The translations under genes and the position numbers were made by a program. A stretch of DNA of 64,000 nt from Sipunculus nudus (lineage: Eukaryota; Annelida; Sipuncula; Golfingiida; Sipunculidae): contig CM049322.1 of assembly GCA_026874595.1 (NCBI GenBank), forward strand, positions 40,976,840 through 41,040,839. Direction: 5' to 3'. Shown here in pieces: positions 24,960 to 36,802 of this stretch. The first letter of the stretch is position 1; the number at the start of each line of letters is the position of its first letter. The notes beneath the pieces were generated by a model that was given only the letters and a program-made list of their open reading frames with translations, did not search any database and had not been told where the DNA came from.

Positions 24960-25110
24960 TGGTCACATTTATATTAAGGACACTCCCTATTAAAGGCACA
25001 TGATTGAGGTTGTCCTAGATTTTTGCAAAATGCCTCTCTATTATGAACACCTTGCTGTTAAAGACAAAACAAGGGACCTATGGGTCACTGTGCTCAGCTG
25101 ATGTTAACCT
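24960..25110 (+). mobile_element. Old repeat fragment plus an isolated left end of the Helitron-like family
   Basis: 24965-25060 carries 'AAGGACACTCCCTATTAAAGG' type text. It is followed by ACAAGGGACCTATGGGTCAC and GCTCAGCTG (25069-25100), the same left terminus as the elements at 28366 and 49243, but the rest of the element is absent. Confidence 0.55.
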
Positions 25111-25839
25111 TGAAGGTAAAAATCTAAAATAATATCAAATGGAGATAAAGAGTAAGAGGAAGAGGTAATAAAGGCCATGGTTGGTTTATATGATTGGTTT
25201 GTATTGATGAGCAAGAAATTGTTGCAAAAAATATTTTGTGACCTGACCATGTGTTTCCTAATGTTGAAACTTAAGCATGTGAGCAGTTTGTGAACAAATG
25301 ATCTGTACTATTCCTATGATCATTAATTGGTTTTTCGATTAACTGTTGACATTTCGGTAGTTTACACATTTGTTCAATTGAATCTATTTTTTTGTATAAT
25401 ATATATTATTAAATATATATATGTATTTTTATGAAATGTATACAGTTGAAATATAGCTAATTAACAACATAAATAGGGCAATCAAAGCCTGATCTCAAAT
25501 TCTGCTGAGGCAGAAAAATAATGAACAAATGTTTGTAATAATCCTCATTTTTTTATCACATCAATTATTTTCTAATTTAAGTTTATATTTCTATACATTT
25601 CCAATTTAACATATATATCTGAATATAAAAGTTGATTCATAATTCTCAATTGCATCATCATAAATCTCAATCTTGTCAGATAACACCACATCATGCATAC
25701 AAATGTTTATTTATTTTTTACCACAAAAATATATCTTTGAAATCTGCAAAACAATAAAAATCTAAATATAATACTTGATTTAGATTTCACAATTTTTAAT
25801 TGTGTCTTTATTTATCCATAATGTGCTTCATATTTTATA
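25111..25839. other. Unassigned, very AT-rich DNA
   Basis: TATATATTAT-rich tract around 25396-25430; nothing else recognised. Confidence 0.4.
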
Positions 25840-27868
25840 ACTAGACATTTCTTGGCACCGCAGGTGCCAGAGTATCACCAGACATAGTAGGCCCCCCTCT
25901 ACAAGAATAGACCCCCATTTTTAACAGCACATACTGACACTTGGCATATTTATTATTTCTTCCATCTAACAATCCACAATCTTGTTGAAGATGTTGGTCC
26001 TGTGACCTTGATCTTTTTAAAGATGTGTCCTGTGACCTTGACCTTTGACCTCATGACCCCAAAATCAATTTGGGTCTTGCTTTTCCAATGGGGCATAGCA
26101 AGTAAAGTTTGAAATCTATACATCAATAAAGCAGGAATTATCATCCAGAAACTTATTTTTGGACAGATGGCTCCTGTGACCTTCACCTTTGACCTTGTGA
26201 CCTCAAAATATTGATAGTGTTCTTCCTCTCTTGGCAGGAGAACTATATGTGCAAGATGAAAGATATGAGATGAAATGTTTGGCTTAAAATGCATCCACAT
26301 CTTTTTAAAGATGTGTCCTGTGACCTTGACCTTTGACCTCATGACCCCAAAATCAATTTTGGTCTTACTTTTCCAATGGGACATATACAAGTCAAGTTTG
26401 AAATCCATACATCAATAAAAGCAGGAATTATCATCCAGAAACTAATTTTTGGACAGATGGCTCCTGTGACCTTCACCTTTGACCTTGAGTCCTCAAAATT
26501 GATAGGGGTCTTCCACTCATGGCAGGTGAACTATATGTGCAAGATGAAAGATCTGAGATGAATTGTTTGGCTGAAAATGCATCCACAATCTTTTTGAAGA
26601 GGTTTCCTGTGACCTTGACCTTTGACCTCATGACCCCAAATTTAATTCCGGTCCTGCTTTTCCAATGGGTCAAATACAAGTCAAGTTTGAAATCCATACA
26701 TCAATAAAAGAAGGAATTATCATCCAGAAACTAATTTTTGGAGAGATGGCTCCTGTGACCTTCACCTTTGACCTCGTGACCTCAAAATTGATAGGGGTCT
26801 TCCTCTATTGGCAGATGACTTATATGTGCAAGATGAAAGGTCTGAGATTTAATGTTTGGCTGAAAATGCATCCACAATCTTTTTAAAGATGTGTCCTGTG
26901 ACCTTGACCTTTGACCTCATGACCCCAAAATCAATTTGGGTCTTGCTTTTCAATGGGACATATATAGGTCAAGTTTGAAATCATTACATCAATAAAAGCA
27001 GGAAATATCATCCAGAAACTAATTTTTAGACAGATAGCTCCTGTGGCCTTGACCTTTGACCTTGTGACCCCAAAATTTATATGGATCATCCACTATTGGC
27101 AAGTGAGCTATATATATATTCAAGATGAAGACCTGGGATGAAAGTTTGGCTTAAAATGCATCCACAGTATCTTTTAAAATGCCAGTCCAGTGACCTTGAC
27201 CTTTGATCTCATGACCCTAGAACCTATAGGGTTCTTACTTTACTGGTGGGCCATACATAAGTCATGTTTGAAATCCATATGGCTATCAACACTGGAGATA
27301 TCATAAGAGGTGTGTGATTTTCACCATATATGGCAATATTCAAGGTCAAGGCCACTATCATAGGAAAGGTCATGACCCCAATTTAAATAAGCATCATCCC
27401 ATAACCCATACCTATGTATATGCATAATATAAAAGAAATCTGTCCATTAGTTTTTGACTAATAATGCTCACAGTACTGTAAGGTGGCAATTTTGGGGGTA
27501 TTAAACAGCACGAAAACAAGTAAAGAATAATAGGTGGCGCCACCAGTTTCTGGAACATGACAACCCTATCCATGATCTTCATCAACTTGATTTTGGGATA
27601 AATCCATGCAAGATTTCTTGAGATATTAAAGAATTTGTGTGATTTTCCCCAAAATGGACCTATTCAAGGTCAAGGACACTCTCCTAGTAAAGGTCATGAC
27701 CTCATTTTAAATAGGCGTCGTCCTCTTACCCATATCTATACATATACCAAGTTTGGAAAATTACTGTGAAATATTTTTTGGGTTATCGCGCCAACAAGAT
27801 TTATATGCGGCGGCAGCGGCGGGACCGGTATGAAAACATAGTATCCACCGACTTTGTCTGGGGATACA
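25840..27868 (+). mobile_element. Tandem-repeat-bearing non-autonomous element (bivalve pearl/Helitron-like type)
   Basis: It begins ACTAGACATTTC followed by a perfect hairpin GGCACC-GCA-GGTGCC (25854-25868). The body is a tandem array of a ~145-bp monomer in alternating A and B versions (~289-bp dimer). Diverged core repeats follow, including GGTGGCGCCACC at 27533. It ends with a GCGGCGGCAGCGGCGGG segment and a 3' hairpin (27841-27867) with GTATCC/GGATAC arms and a TTT loop. The layout (5' hairpin, core repeats, GC-rich stretch, 3' hairpin) matches non-autonomous elements known from bivalves. ORFs such as 25953-26408 minus only read through the repeat units. Confidence 0.7.
26003..27220 (+). 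repeat. ~145-bp tandem array with TGACCT half-site clusters
   Basis: Clusters of four TGACCT-like half-sites with spacers of 0, 1 and 2 bases start at 26033, 26177, 26321, 26467, 26610, 26756, 26899, 27044 and 27191 (intervals 143-147). Odd clusters (A) read TGACCTTGACCTTTGACCTC; even clusters (B) mostly have TCACCT as the second half-site. A and B monomers differ between clusters, giving a dimeric higher-order repeat. A truncated extra copy lies at 26003. Confidence 0.85.
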
Positions 27869-27869
27869 A

Positions 27870-28199
27870 TAATTTAAGCATACTGATGGGTTCAATTATA
27901 TTTGTTAAAATCATTTAAAAGAAAATTGATTTCTTTAAAAATGCTACATTACACAACATTGCATCTTCTGTATTACACCTTGAATTATTTTTTCAAGGAA
28001 AGTTTTTGCATATCGGAGTGGAAACAGCATTACAATTAAGGAGATACAGTGAAAACAATAACAATTACTGCATAACACTTGGTGGGTTAGGGGGGGGGGT
28101 GATTGGGGTGGTGATATGAGAATAACTGTACACCTGTCACAGCAGGGGATCTCCCCCAGTGACTGTAACAATCAGAAACCCTGGCATAGATGACTTCCA
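27870..28199. other. Unassigned DNA with a G-run
   Basis: A run of nine or so G at 28091-28099; no supported gene. Confidence 0.4.
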
Positions 28200-28365
28200 G
28201 TGACCTGGAGTGGGACCCTGCATCTGTAATCAAAGCAAGTGACTACAGAAAAAAAAAATCAATAACTAGCTTAATTTTCAAGCTTTTATTTTCAAATTTC
28301 AGATTTAGACAAACTAAATATTTATGTTTACATGCTGTGAAAATTAAATCAATGGTGCTTACAGG
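28200..28365 (+). repeat. Partial extra subunit of the Helitron-like family
   Basis: ACATGCTGTGAAAATTAAATC..GTGCTTACAGG (28330-28365) matches the subunit-start sequence at 30330-30362. A piece of another copy therefore sits directly upstream of the full element. The long plus ORF from 28190 crosses this junction and is not a gene. Confidence 0.5.
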
Positions 28366-30884
28366 AAACAAGGGACCTATGGGTCACGACGCTCAGCTGT
28401 TATATATGATAAAAAAATATTATTTAGAAATGAGGCACATGCTGGTTTTGTGTGGTAATAAATATAAGCTGTATTATGAGTTGTTGTTTAGCTTATGTAT
28501 CATTTTGATAGTACCTTTGGAGACAGGGAAGAGGATTGATTTCATTTATTTTATTAACAAATGGAGTACTACTGTCACACAGATTTTGACTTGGCCATAT
28601 AACTTATAAGCAGAACATATAATATAAGAGTTTAACTATTTATTAAAAAAATTACAAATATTGTCCCAAATATAATTTTTATTAAAAATAATAAGAGAAT
28701 CATATGATTTTTTAAAATGAAATATAACTGATATGATTATTAAAATAATATTAAAGAATATATTCATGAATGCATTCATGAATACATTTTGAAAGTATTT
28801 GCACGAGTATTCATATACTTTCATTTTTACCTGAATTCCCATTCTTTATGCAAGAAATTTTATAATGGAGTACATAATCATATTCATATTTAAATACAAT
28901 TACAAAGTATTCGCACCATGTCTGGTATTTATTCAGTTTTCACCAAACAATGATGTTGAGAATCCAGAATATACAAAATTCACACATTTAAATAATGATC
29001 ATAAGTACCTGGTTTTATGGCTTTTATTTATATTAAAAAATAACTGTAAAAAATTCATTTTGGACTAATTTCACATCAATGTACACACTAGACACAGTAG
29101 GAATCTAGATTAATATTATCAACTGCATCTTTGTCTATCATTAATTTCCTTTATATAATCCTTAATGATTAGTAATGAATAATATGATTTACTTCTTTAT
29201 CATTAAAAATGAACTGAAAAATGCCATAGGTGACTGCATGGTGTTGTTTGGAATATGTGACATTCTACCCATCGATACAAGATTCTTATATCATCAGTAA
29301 CTGCAAGTTAATTTCCTGTTATTATAAACTAACAAATTCCTTTTCTATTTTTCTTTAATTTGTTATTTAAAACCAATAAAAATTTATTAATTTATTGTTT
29401 ATTGTTATGTTGTTGGTTAAAACTACTAGATGAGCTGGGTTGAACACCTGGATCAACTGTGGCTGGCCATAAGCTGCCTGGATTCTCCCCTCAAGCGTGC
29501 ATAATTTGATGAAAGGTCAACAAGGTCAACATACAGGTGACTCAAGAGGGGCTGGAGAGAGCCAAAGTCTGACAGGGTCCCATAAAAAACATTAATAAAA
29601 GCTACAATATTTGGCAAATTTCTTTTAGCTTTCTAAACTAAAAAGCTAAAATCCTTATGTGTGCATGATATGAAAATTATATCAACAGTGCTCACGGGAA
29701 ACAAACGTGCCATGGTCACAGTTGGGCAAAATTTAAGGTACTAGTTTTATATTTATACTAATAACTTATAAAATTTGAAAAATTCAGAACTAATTTTGGG
29801 TATTCAATTGAATCTTGATTAAATAATGTTACATCCCTGACAAAAAAGATCTCTAGCTTCAGCAATGCCCTTGTTAAGGGAGTAAATATATTTCTTGATT
29901 TTTTACAAAGTGCATTATGTTTGGGCCCATAACTTAAAAAAAATACACAATACTGACATCATTTCTTGCATGTGCATAGTGAATGTATAGAAAAATATGT
30001 ATATTATATATGATCAAAGTCAGATCAGTGGTTTTGATATTAGGCAGTCTTAAAGTGTAACATTGGGTTTTTAATGGAAAAATGAAGTTTTTCATTGATA
30101 TCTTGAAGGAATTAAGTCCTAGTGACCAAATTCTTGGCATGGTAAGGGATTTTGGAGAAATCTAACTGTATGCCAAATTTAAGGAACTTAGAGCTGAAGC
30201 TCGGGAGCTGAGCTCTAGCAAACTGCATAACACTAGCAATATGTGACATGGTGCTTGAAAACTTGAATAAAATCTACAGTTTTTGATTTCAAATTTTTGG
30301 TGTTAACAGTTGAAATGCTAACAAAAACATGCTGTGAAAATTAAATCCACAGCAGTTACAGCAAAAAAACGTGCCATGGTCAAAGTTGGGCAAAATTTAA
30401 GGTACCAATTTTTTATTTTTGCTAATATTTTTAAAAATTTAAAAGATTTTGATCTAATTTTGGGTATACAATTTAATTTTGATTAATAAAATTAATATTA
30501 CTGGAAAAAAAGTGCTTAGCTTTAACAAGTTTTGTGTTAAGTGATAAAATTTCTTTCCTGATTATTTACAAAATGCATTATGTTTGGGCCCATAACTTTT
30601 TTAAATTAAATAATACAGACCTAATTTCTGGCATGTACATAGGAATTATATAGAGGATTATTTATAGGAAATATGAGGAAAAACAGATGATTGGTTTTGA
30701 TATTAGGCAGTCCTAAAGTGTGAAAATAGGTTTTTAATAAAAAATTGAGGTTTTTCCTTAATTTCTTAAAGGAATGAAGTAGCAAAGACCCAGTTTTCGG
30801 CTTGGTAGGAGATCTTGGGGACATCTAACATTATGCTGAATTTTGGATTCCTAGGTCTTACGGTTTCAAAACGTGCCACATCTA

Positions 30885-30945
30885 CGGACGGACGGACAGA
30901 CGGACGGACGGACGGACGGACGGACGGACGGACGGACGACGGACA
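30885..30945 (+). repeat. GGAC/ACGG tetranucleotide microsatellite
   Basis: About 14 repeats of GGAC with one GACA interruption, placed just before the terminal palindrome. Shorter versions occur at 31510-31549 and 51773-51818. Confidence 0.95.
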
Positions 30946-31509
30946 ATGGACCACGACTATAGCTCAGATGACTTATAGTCAGCTGAGCTAAAAAACGTGC
31001 CATGGTCAAAGTTGGGCAAAATTTAAGGTACTGATTTTTTTTTATGCTAATAACTTAAAAAATTTACAAAATTCGGATCTAATTTTGGGTAAACAATTGA
31101 ATCTTAATTAAACATAGTTATATACTTGAGAAAATAGACTCTAGTTTCAAAATTTTTCATGTTAAGTGAGTTATTATTTTTCCTGATTTTTTACAAAGTC
31201 CATTATGTTTGGGCCCATAACTTAAAGAATTTATACTTTACAGACTGAATTTCTGGCATGTACATAGGAACTATATAGAGGAATATTTATGGTAAATATG
31301 AGGAAAAACAGATGAGTGGTTTCGATATTAGGCAGTCCTGAAGTGTGAAAATAGGATTTTAATAAAAAATTGAGGTTTTTCCTTAATTTCTCAAAGGAAC
31401 GAAGTCGCAAAGACCCAGTTTTCGGCTTGGTAGGAGATCTTGGGGACATCTAACATTATGCTGAATTTTGGATTCCTAGGTCCTACGGTTTCAAAACGTG
31501 CCACATCTA

Positions 31510-31549
31510 CGGACAGACGGACGGACGGACAGACGGACGGACGACGGAC
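31510..31549 (+). repeat. GGAC/ACGG microsatellite (subunit 3)
   Basis: Interrupted GGAC repeats directly before the terminal palindrome of copy 1. Confidence 0.9.
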
Positions 31550-31807
31550 AATGGACCACGACTATAGCTCAGATGACTTATAGTCAGCTGAGCTAAAAAC
31601 ATGTACCATCACTGGCCCATACCTGGAAAGTTCCATGTTTAATACGTTTGTACATATATTTATAATACAGCTGGTATAAATATCTATTAAACAAATGGAC
31701 AATGGCTGCAAGAATAATCTGATTTTAGGGTATATATTGTTTATAAAAGTTAGCAAATTACACATTGAACTAAGCACAAATTGCTGCATCATAAAAGTAT
31801 ATTTATA

Positions 31808-31988
31808 CAGTGAAACCTGTGTTATCAAACTACTCATGGGACTGGCCAAAGCAGTCTTAAATCACAGATGGTGTTATAAGACAGGGCAGCTATAACCAAT
31901 GTGAATGCTTTCAGTTCATCAAAGGATGGTCTTAATAAATAGACAGGTGGTCCTTTAAGACAGGTGGTCTTTTAGACAGGTTCTGCTG
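31808..31988. mobile_element. TA-flanked MITE, best-preserved CAGTGAAACC copy
   Basis: TA|CAGTGAAACCTGTGTTATC at the left and GACAGGTTCTGCTG|TA at the right form inverted ends. TA is duplicated (31806-31807 and 31989-31990). Subterminal GGTGGTC words repeat inside. TA duplication and short ends suggest a Tc1/mariner-type source; the 181-bp length leaves no room for a transposase. Confidence 0.65.
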
Positions 31989-31990
31989 TA

Positions 31991-33639
31991 CATGGCTCAA
32001 AGTACCAGCCGTATTTTAATATATTTGATAAAATCACAGAACTACAGGCTATCTTTACCTTAATAAATGCTAACTGGTGTTGGAGAAGTAATGAATATTT
32101 ATTTACTTATATTAAATAAAATAACAAAGAAATATGAGACTGATCTGAAGGCTGACACAAGCAATTGTGCATAGACTGTCAAAGAGAAATATGGATACAA
32201 ATTTCCAAGTTCTTAGACTGAGACAAATTGAGACAAATGCTGAGCGCATTGATTTCTACAGTCAGCCTTTCTCATGAGAGACAAATCCTACTGGAATCAG
32301 TATCAACTGATCACAGTCCAAAATGGAGGTCAGGGAATACCAACATTACACAAATCTTATGCTACATCTCATTCTAGCTCACGTTTGATGTAAAAGTCTG
32401 AATTTCCTGATCTTTCCTGAACTCAAATGGGACTCCATTACCAGTTTGTGCTGTATCTGATTACTAGACTGGTTCCTTTATCGTGTATGGTTCATATCAT
32501 GTTGATACGTTAATGATCTATTTTTTATATTTTTTTTTCTCAGTAAAGTTTACATTATAAAAGTTCAATATCCTGATATTTCATCAGGTAAAAGCATGTT
32601 TTTTTAAAATACTTTTTCAGGTAGTGATTTAAGTGAGAAATAGAGAGATCTGACTTAAATTGTCTGGCTACTCAATTAGAAAATTGCCTTAAAAAACACA
32701 CTGGTGTATCCAGGCACCTTTAACCAACTAGTCTAAAAAAGTGACTCTATCCCCCTCCCCCTCCCCCCCCCCCCCTATCGGGGCAGCCTTCTATATCATA
32801 GGGCTGTTAATGGATTAGTCCACTATATATATATACTAATCCACTATATATATATATATATAGCACTATATCAGCCCTCTGACATCACAGCCAGATTTCT
32901 GGCCTGCCAGAGTGCCTTAACATCTAGGTCTGAGGAATGCATTATAAGGCCACTTGAGGATGCAAATATTTTCGTCATTTCTGATGCCTTATGGCCTACA
33001 GATACACTGTCAATTGACATAAGCCAGACTAATCGTTTGCATTTTTAGTTCACTTCCTAACAACACCAAACATGAACAAGAAAAGTTCCGTTCTAACTCA
33101 GCATATTTGTAAATCCCTCCGCATGTTTATTGAATTTCTGACCACATGAAAACAAGAATGGCTCATACAGGTTACTGGTCACAGCCAACTTGTATGTGAT
33201 ACTGGAAATGACTCGTTACCATTGAGACAGGTTTCAGTTTCAGTTGTGAGTTCACATGTATTTTCTTGAGACTGCATCGTTCGTAGCATAATGTCAAGAT
33301 AATGGGCTGTTTACAACAGTATGAATGGAAGACAACTGCGATGCTTTCCGTGATACTGCATGTATTACGACTCAAGTACAGGCTTACTAGCCTAATTATC
33401 ATTGCCTATACTGAGTCAGGTTGTCACGGCTAATATATATAGTGAAGGAGAGATAAATACATATATGGATCTAAGGAATATCCTAAAAACCGACACATAT
33501 ATATATATGTCCTGAATGGGGTGGTCTCAATGGAGTCAGAAGGTTTCTGTATTTCATAATGATGTAATCAGCAGGTAAGCCAAGGTTTTGTATAACTTAA
33601 TTAAGCATAGAACCAGTCTACATATCCAGGACCACATCA
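31991..33639. other. Unassigned DNA with simple repeats
   Basis: C-rich tract at 32751-32775. TA-rich tract at 32821-32863, bounded by GGATTAGT (32812) and ACTAATCC (32835) that can pair. (TA)n tracts occur near 33432 and 33495. No gene recognised. Confidence 0.5.
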
Positions 33640-33960
33640 ATGGTAGAAAACCCACAGCACCTGCCATAACCACACACTTCCTATAAATCCACGCATTGGT
33701 TCACTGGCACCGCAGTGTGAGACACTGTAAGACATATGTCTGTGTTTATTAATGATTTCCGACAGTTCTGGGAACGATCTCCTCACATACTCCTCAGGTT
33801 TTCCAAGCATCCTCGGAGAAAGAGAATGGCACTTGTCCATGGAAACGCTACATTCACACAAACCGCAAACTGTCAGTGTGAAGCTACAGTTGTGGTTACA
33901 AGGTTCTATGCCTGCATGAATATGAATGTATGTACATGTTCAAACGTAATTAGCATACTG
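33640..33960. promoter_or_regulatory. GC-richer island, possible regulatory element
   Basis: Open in several frames on both strands (74 and 99 codons) without any domain. Includes GTGTTTATTAATGATTTCC (forkhead/homeodomain-like), CCTCGGAGAAAGAG and CAGTGTGA/TCAGTGTGAAGC words. Regulatory role is a guess from composition. Confidence 0.22.
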
Positions 33961-36109
33961 GTTTTATTTAAGATTTTTATACAAAATGGAAAGATACTGA
34001 ATACCCCATCTCCCCTTGTTCCAAGATTTGATTAATGAGTGAATCCTCACAAGACTTAGTTATTCAATGCGACTTTTCAAATAGCTTGATTATTAATTGA
34101 CCTGACTATCACATACAGACTTTATATTATGCTTTATTGACAAAATTATGATAGTGAATGCAAACACGATTTTGGGAGCGTCACACAAAAGGGACCACCC
34201 ACATTGCGGAATGCATATTTCTAGTTTACTGTTTAAAACAGTATATATTTGAAATTTATGGATGATACCTGAAGAGATTTTGTCAAAGTGTCTGCAACTG
34301 AGAAACTGGCAACTTTACAATCACTAAACTTGATCCCACTGGACACAAAGATAGCGACTTAACTCAGACGAGCCCCCATTGATTTCTGAAGTTTATCTTC
34401 TTCTGCAGTCCCTGATGGAACTATGACTGACTGATACAGAACTGAACACAGACTGGGGAGTTACTACGCTCTGACAATCAGTCACAAGATCAGGTTCTCC
34501 AGTACACAGTCCTCTCTTTGAGTTTCCCGATCCTTCCCTCCAGGACCAGCTTGTACGCACGATCGTTTGTGTGATTTGTGTGATCATTTGTAACCTCTAC
34601 TCTTGTCATTTTAACCTTTGACCTCTGTCTCTAATAAATCTTTAAATATCTGCCCTTTAACATTCATATTAGATCCTCATGATGGCCTTTGTTGCAATCT
34701 CAGACTGACCATTGCTATAAAGCTGATTTACTATGGCAAGGATTTGAAAGAAAATCTATTGTATAAGACACAAAATTAATGCAACTTTCACATAGATCAT
34801 AATATAATAAGTTTTTATATTTAATATATAATTTATTAAATAACTGATGGTGGTGCCACCCAACCTTTATCACACAAGTACTCTATGGCCATGGCTTGAA
34901 ATTACCTTTTTTTAAATGCAGAGTGTGGCCTAAGGGGGGTGGTCATTACTTCAAGACATTACTTCATGAAGGAGCACTGTCTACCATAAAACTATGACAG
35001 TGAATTGAGTGGCTGATTTACCAGGGCATCATAAGCAGCATCGCAGCACCATCTGTTGTTTCTGGAAAGAAAATGTCTTCCAGTGTGAAATAATGTGTAA
35101 TATACTCATGGCTTTAAATAATTAAAATCAACTTGATATACAGAAAGCACTGAAAGTGTAAATACACATGCAAAGGCCATTATTTCTTCGGCATCCAGGT
35201 CTGCCCACAAAAGGTTACCACAAAACATAATCACCCATTTTTCACCCTGCCTGTGGCCTATACCCTTTAAGATACTGTGTGTACACAGAAAGACACGTCA
35301 AGGAGACATGGGTGAACACATAACCACTGCCAATTTTTCAATTTTGATTAGATAAAATGTTCACTTTTAAACATTAGAAAGAAATACTGTAAAGGTAAAA
35401 CAAACACACAGTTTTGATATGTCATAAAGTTTGATATTAGCCTACTGAGAAGTGGTTTGAATGTTGTTACTGGTTGCTTAAAATTGAGAACAATGCTACA
35501 TTAATTCCCTGAATATGACCCGTGTTCCTCCTTATTATATTTTTTTTTAAATGGTTAACACCATTCTTTCAACAAATCAGCATATCTCAGTACTAAACCC
35601 CACTATTTATAGCTATCACTGAAGACAGAATCAATATAATCGTAAAATCCTGTACGCATTACATTAAGCATCCAAGTGAGACTTCTGGGGGGCAAATATA
35701 CATTCCATGCAAAAAAATTATGATGCTACCAACAAAAGAACCTGGTTTTCATATTGATTTAGCGAGCTACAGCCGAACTGGAAAGCAAGTGCATTGTGGG
35801 ATGCAGCTGTAATTGCATATCGCATCACAAGATCAACATGATTATGGCATCCCTGTTGACCTTCGTGGATTTTTTTACCAATAAGTCTGGTCTTTTCTGT
35901 GTTATTTGCAGATAAAACTTGTTATCATATCACAGTTTGGAAGCACCTGATAGTTTTTCTTGGACAGCTGTGCACTGTATTTTAACAAGTTTCTATATTT
36001 TTGCTGTCTTGCCCTCCGTGTTATACATTAAGGGATTCTGCAAAACCTCTTCACCAACCGCAGTTAGTTACTGGGAGTTTACCGGCATCTATTTTCCTTC
36101 AATATCACT
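33961..36109. other. Unassigned DNA
   Basis: 34195-34220 (CATTGCGGAATGCATATTTCTAG) resembles the R1 tail. 34845-34945 has TGGTGGTGCCACCCAACC and CCTAAGGGGGGTGGTCA, likely old repeat pieces. No gene. Confidence 0.4.
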
Positions 36110-36280
36110 AAGACCACATGTATGTTTATTGGTATCTTTTTTGGTGAAATGTCGTTCCCATTTTCTATAATTCTGCATGATTTCTGTATATATTCCAAGC
36201 TCAAAGGCCACATGTTTCTTGGTATGTTGTTTTGTGTAATGTCATTCAAATTTTCTATAATTCTGTAAATATTCCATAAA
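36110..36280. repeat. Local tandem duplication, ~95-bp unit
   Basis: CCACATGT..TTGGTATCTTTTTTGGTGAAATGTCGTTC..TTTTCTATAATTCTG..ATATTCCA at 36114-36193 recurs in shorter form at 36210-36278. Confidence 0.75.
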
Positions 36281-36533
36281 TATACAAGCACTAGAGTTTC
36301 AGGCGATTTCCAAATTATGTTAAATTCATTAAAAAAAGGAAAAATATATACGTTAACTGTGGCATCACAAATTTGATCTTTTGTAAATGATATACAGTTT
36401 CAGAGTTAAAGGGACCATCAGAAACAACATTCTTGGTTTAGGACTAATTATTTCAAAACATGTGAGGTTGGTTTTGTGACATTTGACCCTTAGACAAATT
36501 TATACCTAAGCTGACAGTATTAATGTGCAAATA

Positions 36534-36774
36534 CTGTGGAACCCCACAATTGTGACCACCTTGGAGACTGACCAGAGTGGTCGTAATATGTGGTGGCCAT
36601 ATTTGTGGATTTCTAAGTTACATATATATTTCTGACAAAGAAATGTGGTAACAATTTGGGGGTGATCGTATTAGTGAAATTCTAAGTTACCTGGATCATT
36701 AGGGACCAAGAAAAGTAGTTGTAATTGTGGGGTGGTCGCAATTATGGGGTGGTTCCATTAGGTGGGGTTCCTCT
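36534..36774. mobile_element. TA-flanked MITE of the CAGTGAAACC family
   Basis: The left end TA|CTGTGGAACCCCACAATTG followed by GACCACC is the inverse of the right-hand GGTCGCAATTATGGGGTGGTTCCA. Internal GTGGTCG words repeat. The right boundary is blurred by a second GGGGTTCC and a CT run. Confidence 0.6.
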
Positions 36775-36782
36775 CTCTCTGA

Positions 36783-36802
36783 ATATATATATATATATAT
36801 AT
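36783..36802. repeat. (AT)n microsatellite
   Basis: About ten AT units directly after a CT-rich stretch. Confidence 0.9.

Larger units (their letters stand above)
28366..31599 (+). mobile_element. Helitron-like non-autonomous element, copy 1 (three tandem subunits)
   Basis: The left end is AACAAGGGACCTATGGGTCA followed by ACGCTCAGCTG. The right end is a palindrome, TAGCTCAG(12 nt)CTGAGCTA, followed by AAAAA (31565-31599). A unique AT-rich left part (to about 29703) is followed by three related subunits, each opening AACGTGCCATGGTCA(A/C)AGTTGGGC. Subunits 2 and 3 each end with a GGAC microsatellite and the terminal palindrome. There is no transposase or helicase ORF, so the element is non-autonomous. 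About 98% identical by eye to 49243-51867 over the shared part. The 'GCTCAGCTG...CAGCTGAGCTAAAAA' ends are characteristic of abundant bivalve repeats. Confidence 0.72.
29704..31599 (+). repeat. Three tandem ~0.6-kb subunits inside copy 1
   Basis: Subunits start at about 29704, 30366 and 30995 with the phrase CGTGCCATGGTC. All share 'GTTTGGGCCCATAACTT' and 'GATATTAGGCAGTC' blocks at like positions. Subunits 2 and 3 are closely similar; subunit 1 is more diverged and lacks the microsatellite and palindrome. Confidence 0.8.

Noticed and set aside
25953-26408. 151-codon minus-strand ORF
   Set aside because: It reads through tandem repeat monomers (the peptide repeats 'MRSKVKVTG'). No codon or domain evidence.
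26003-27220. Regular direct repeats resembling a CRISPR array
   Set aside because: The repeat unit is ~145 bp without unique spacers, the intervals are themselves repeated sequence, and the context is a eukaryotic transposon.
28190-28609. 139-codon plus-strand ORF
   Set aside because: It spans the junction between a partial subunit and the left end of the Helitron-like element, with no domain. A related stretch recurs at 49256 as part of the repeat.
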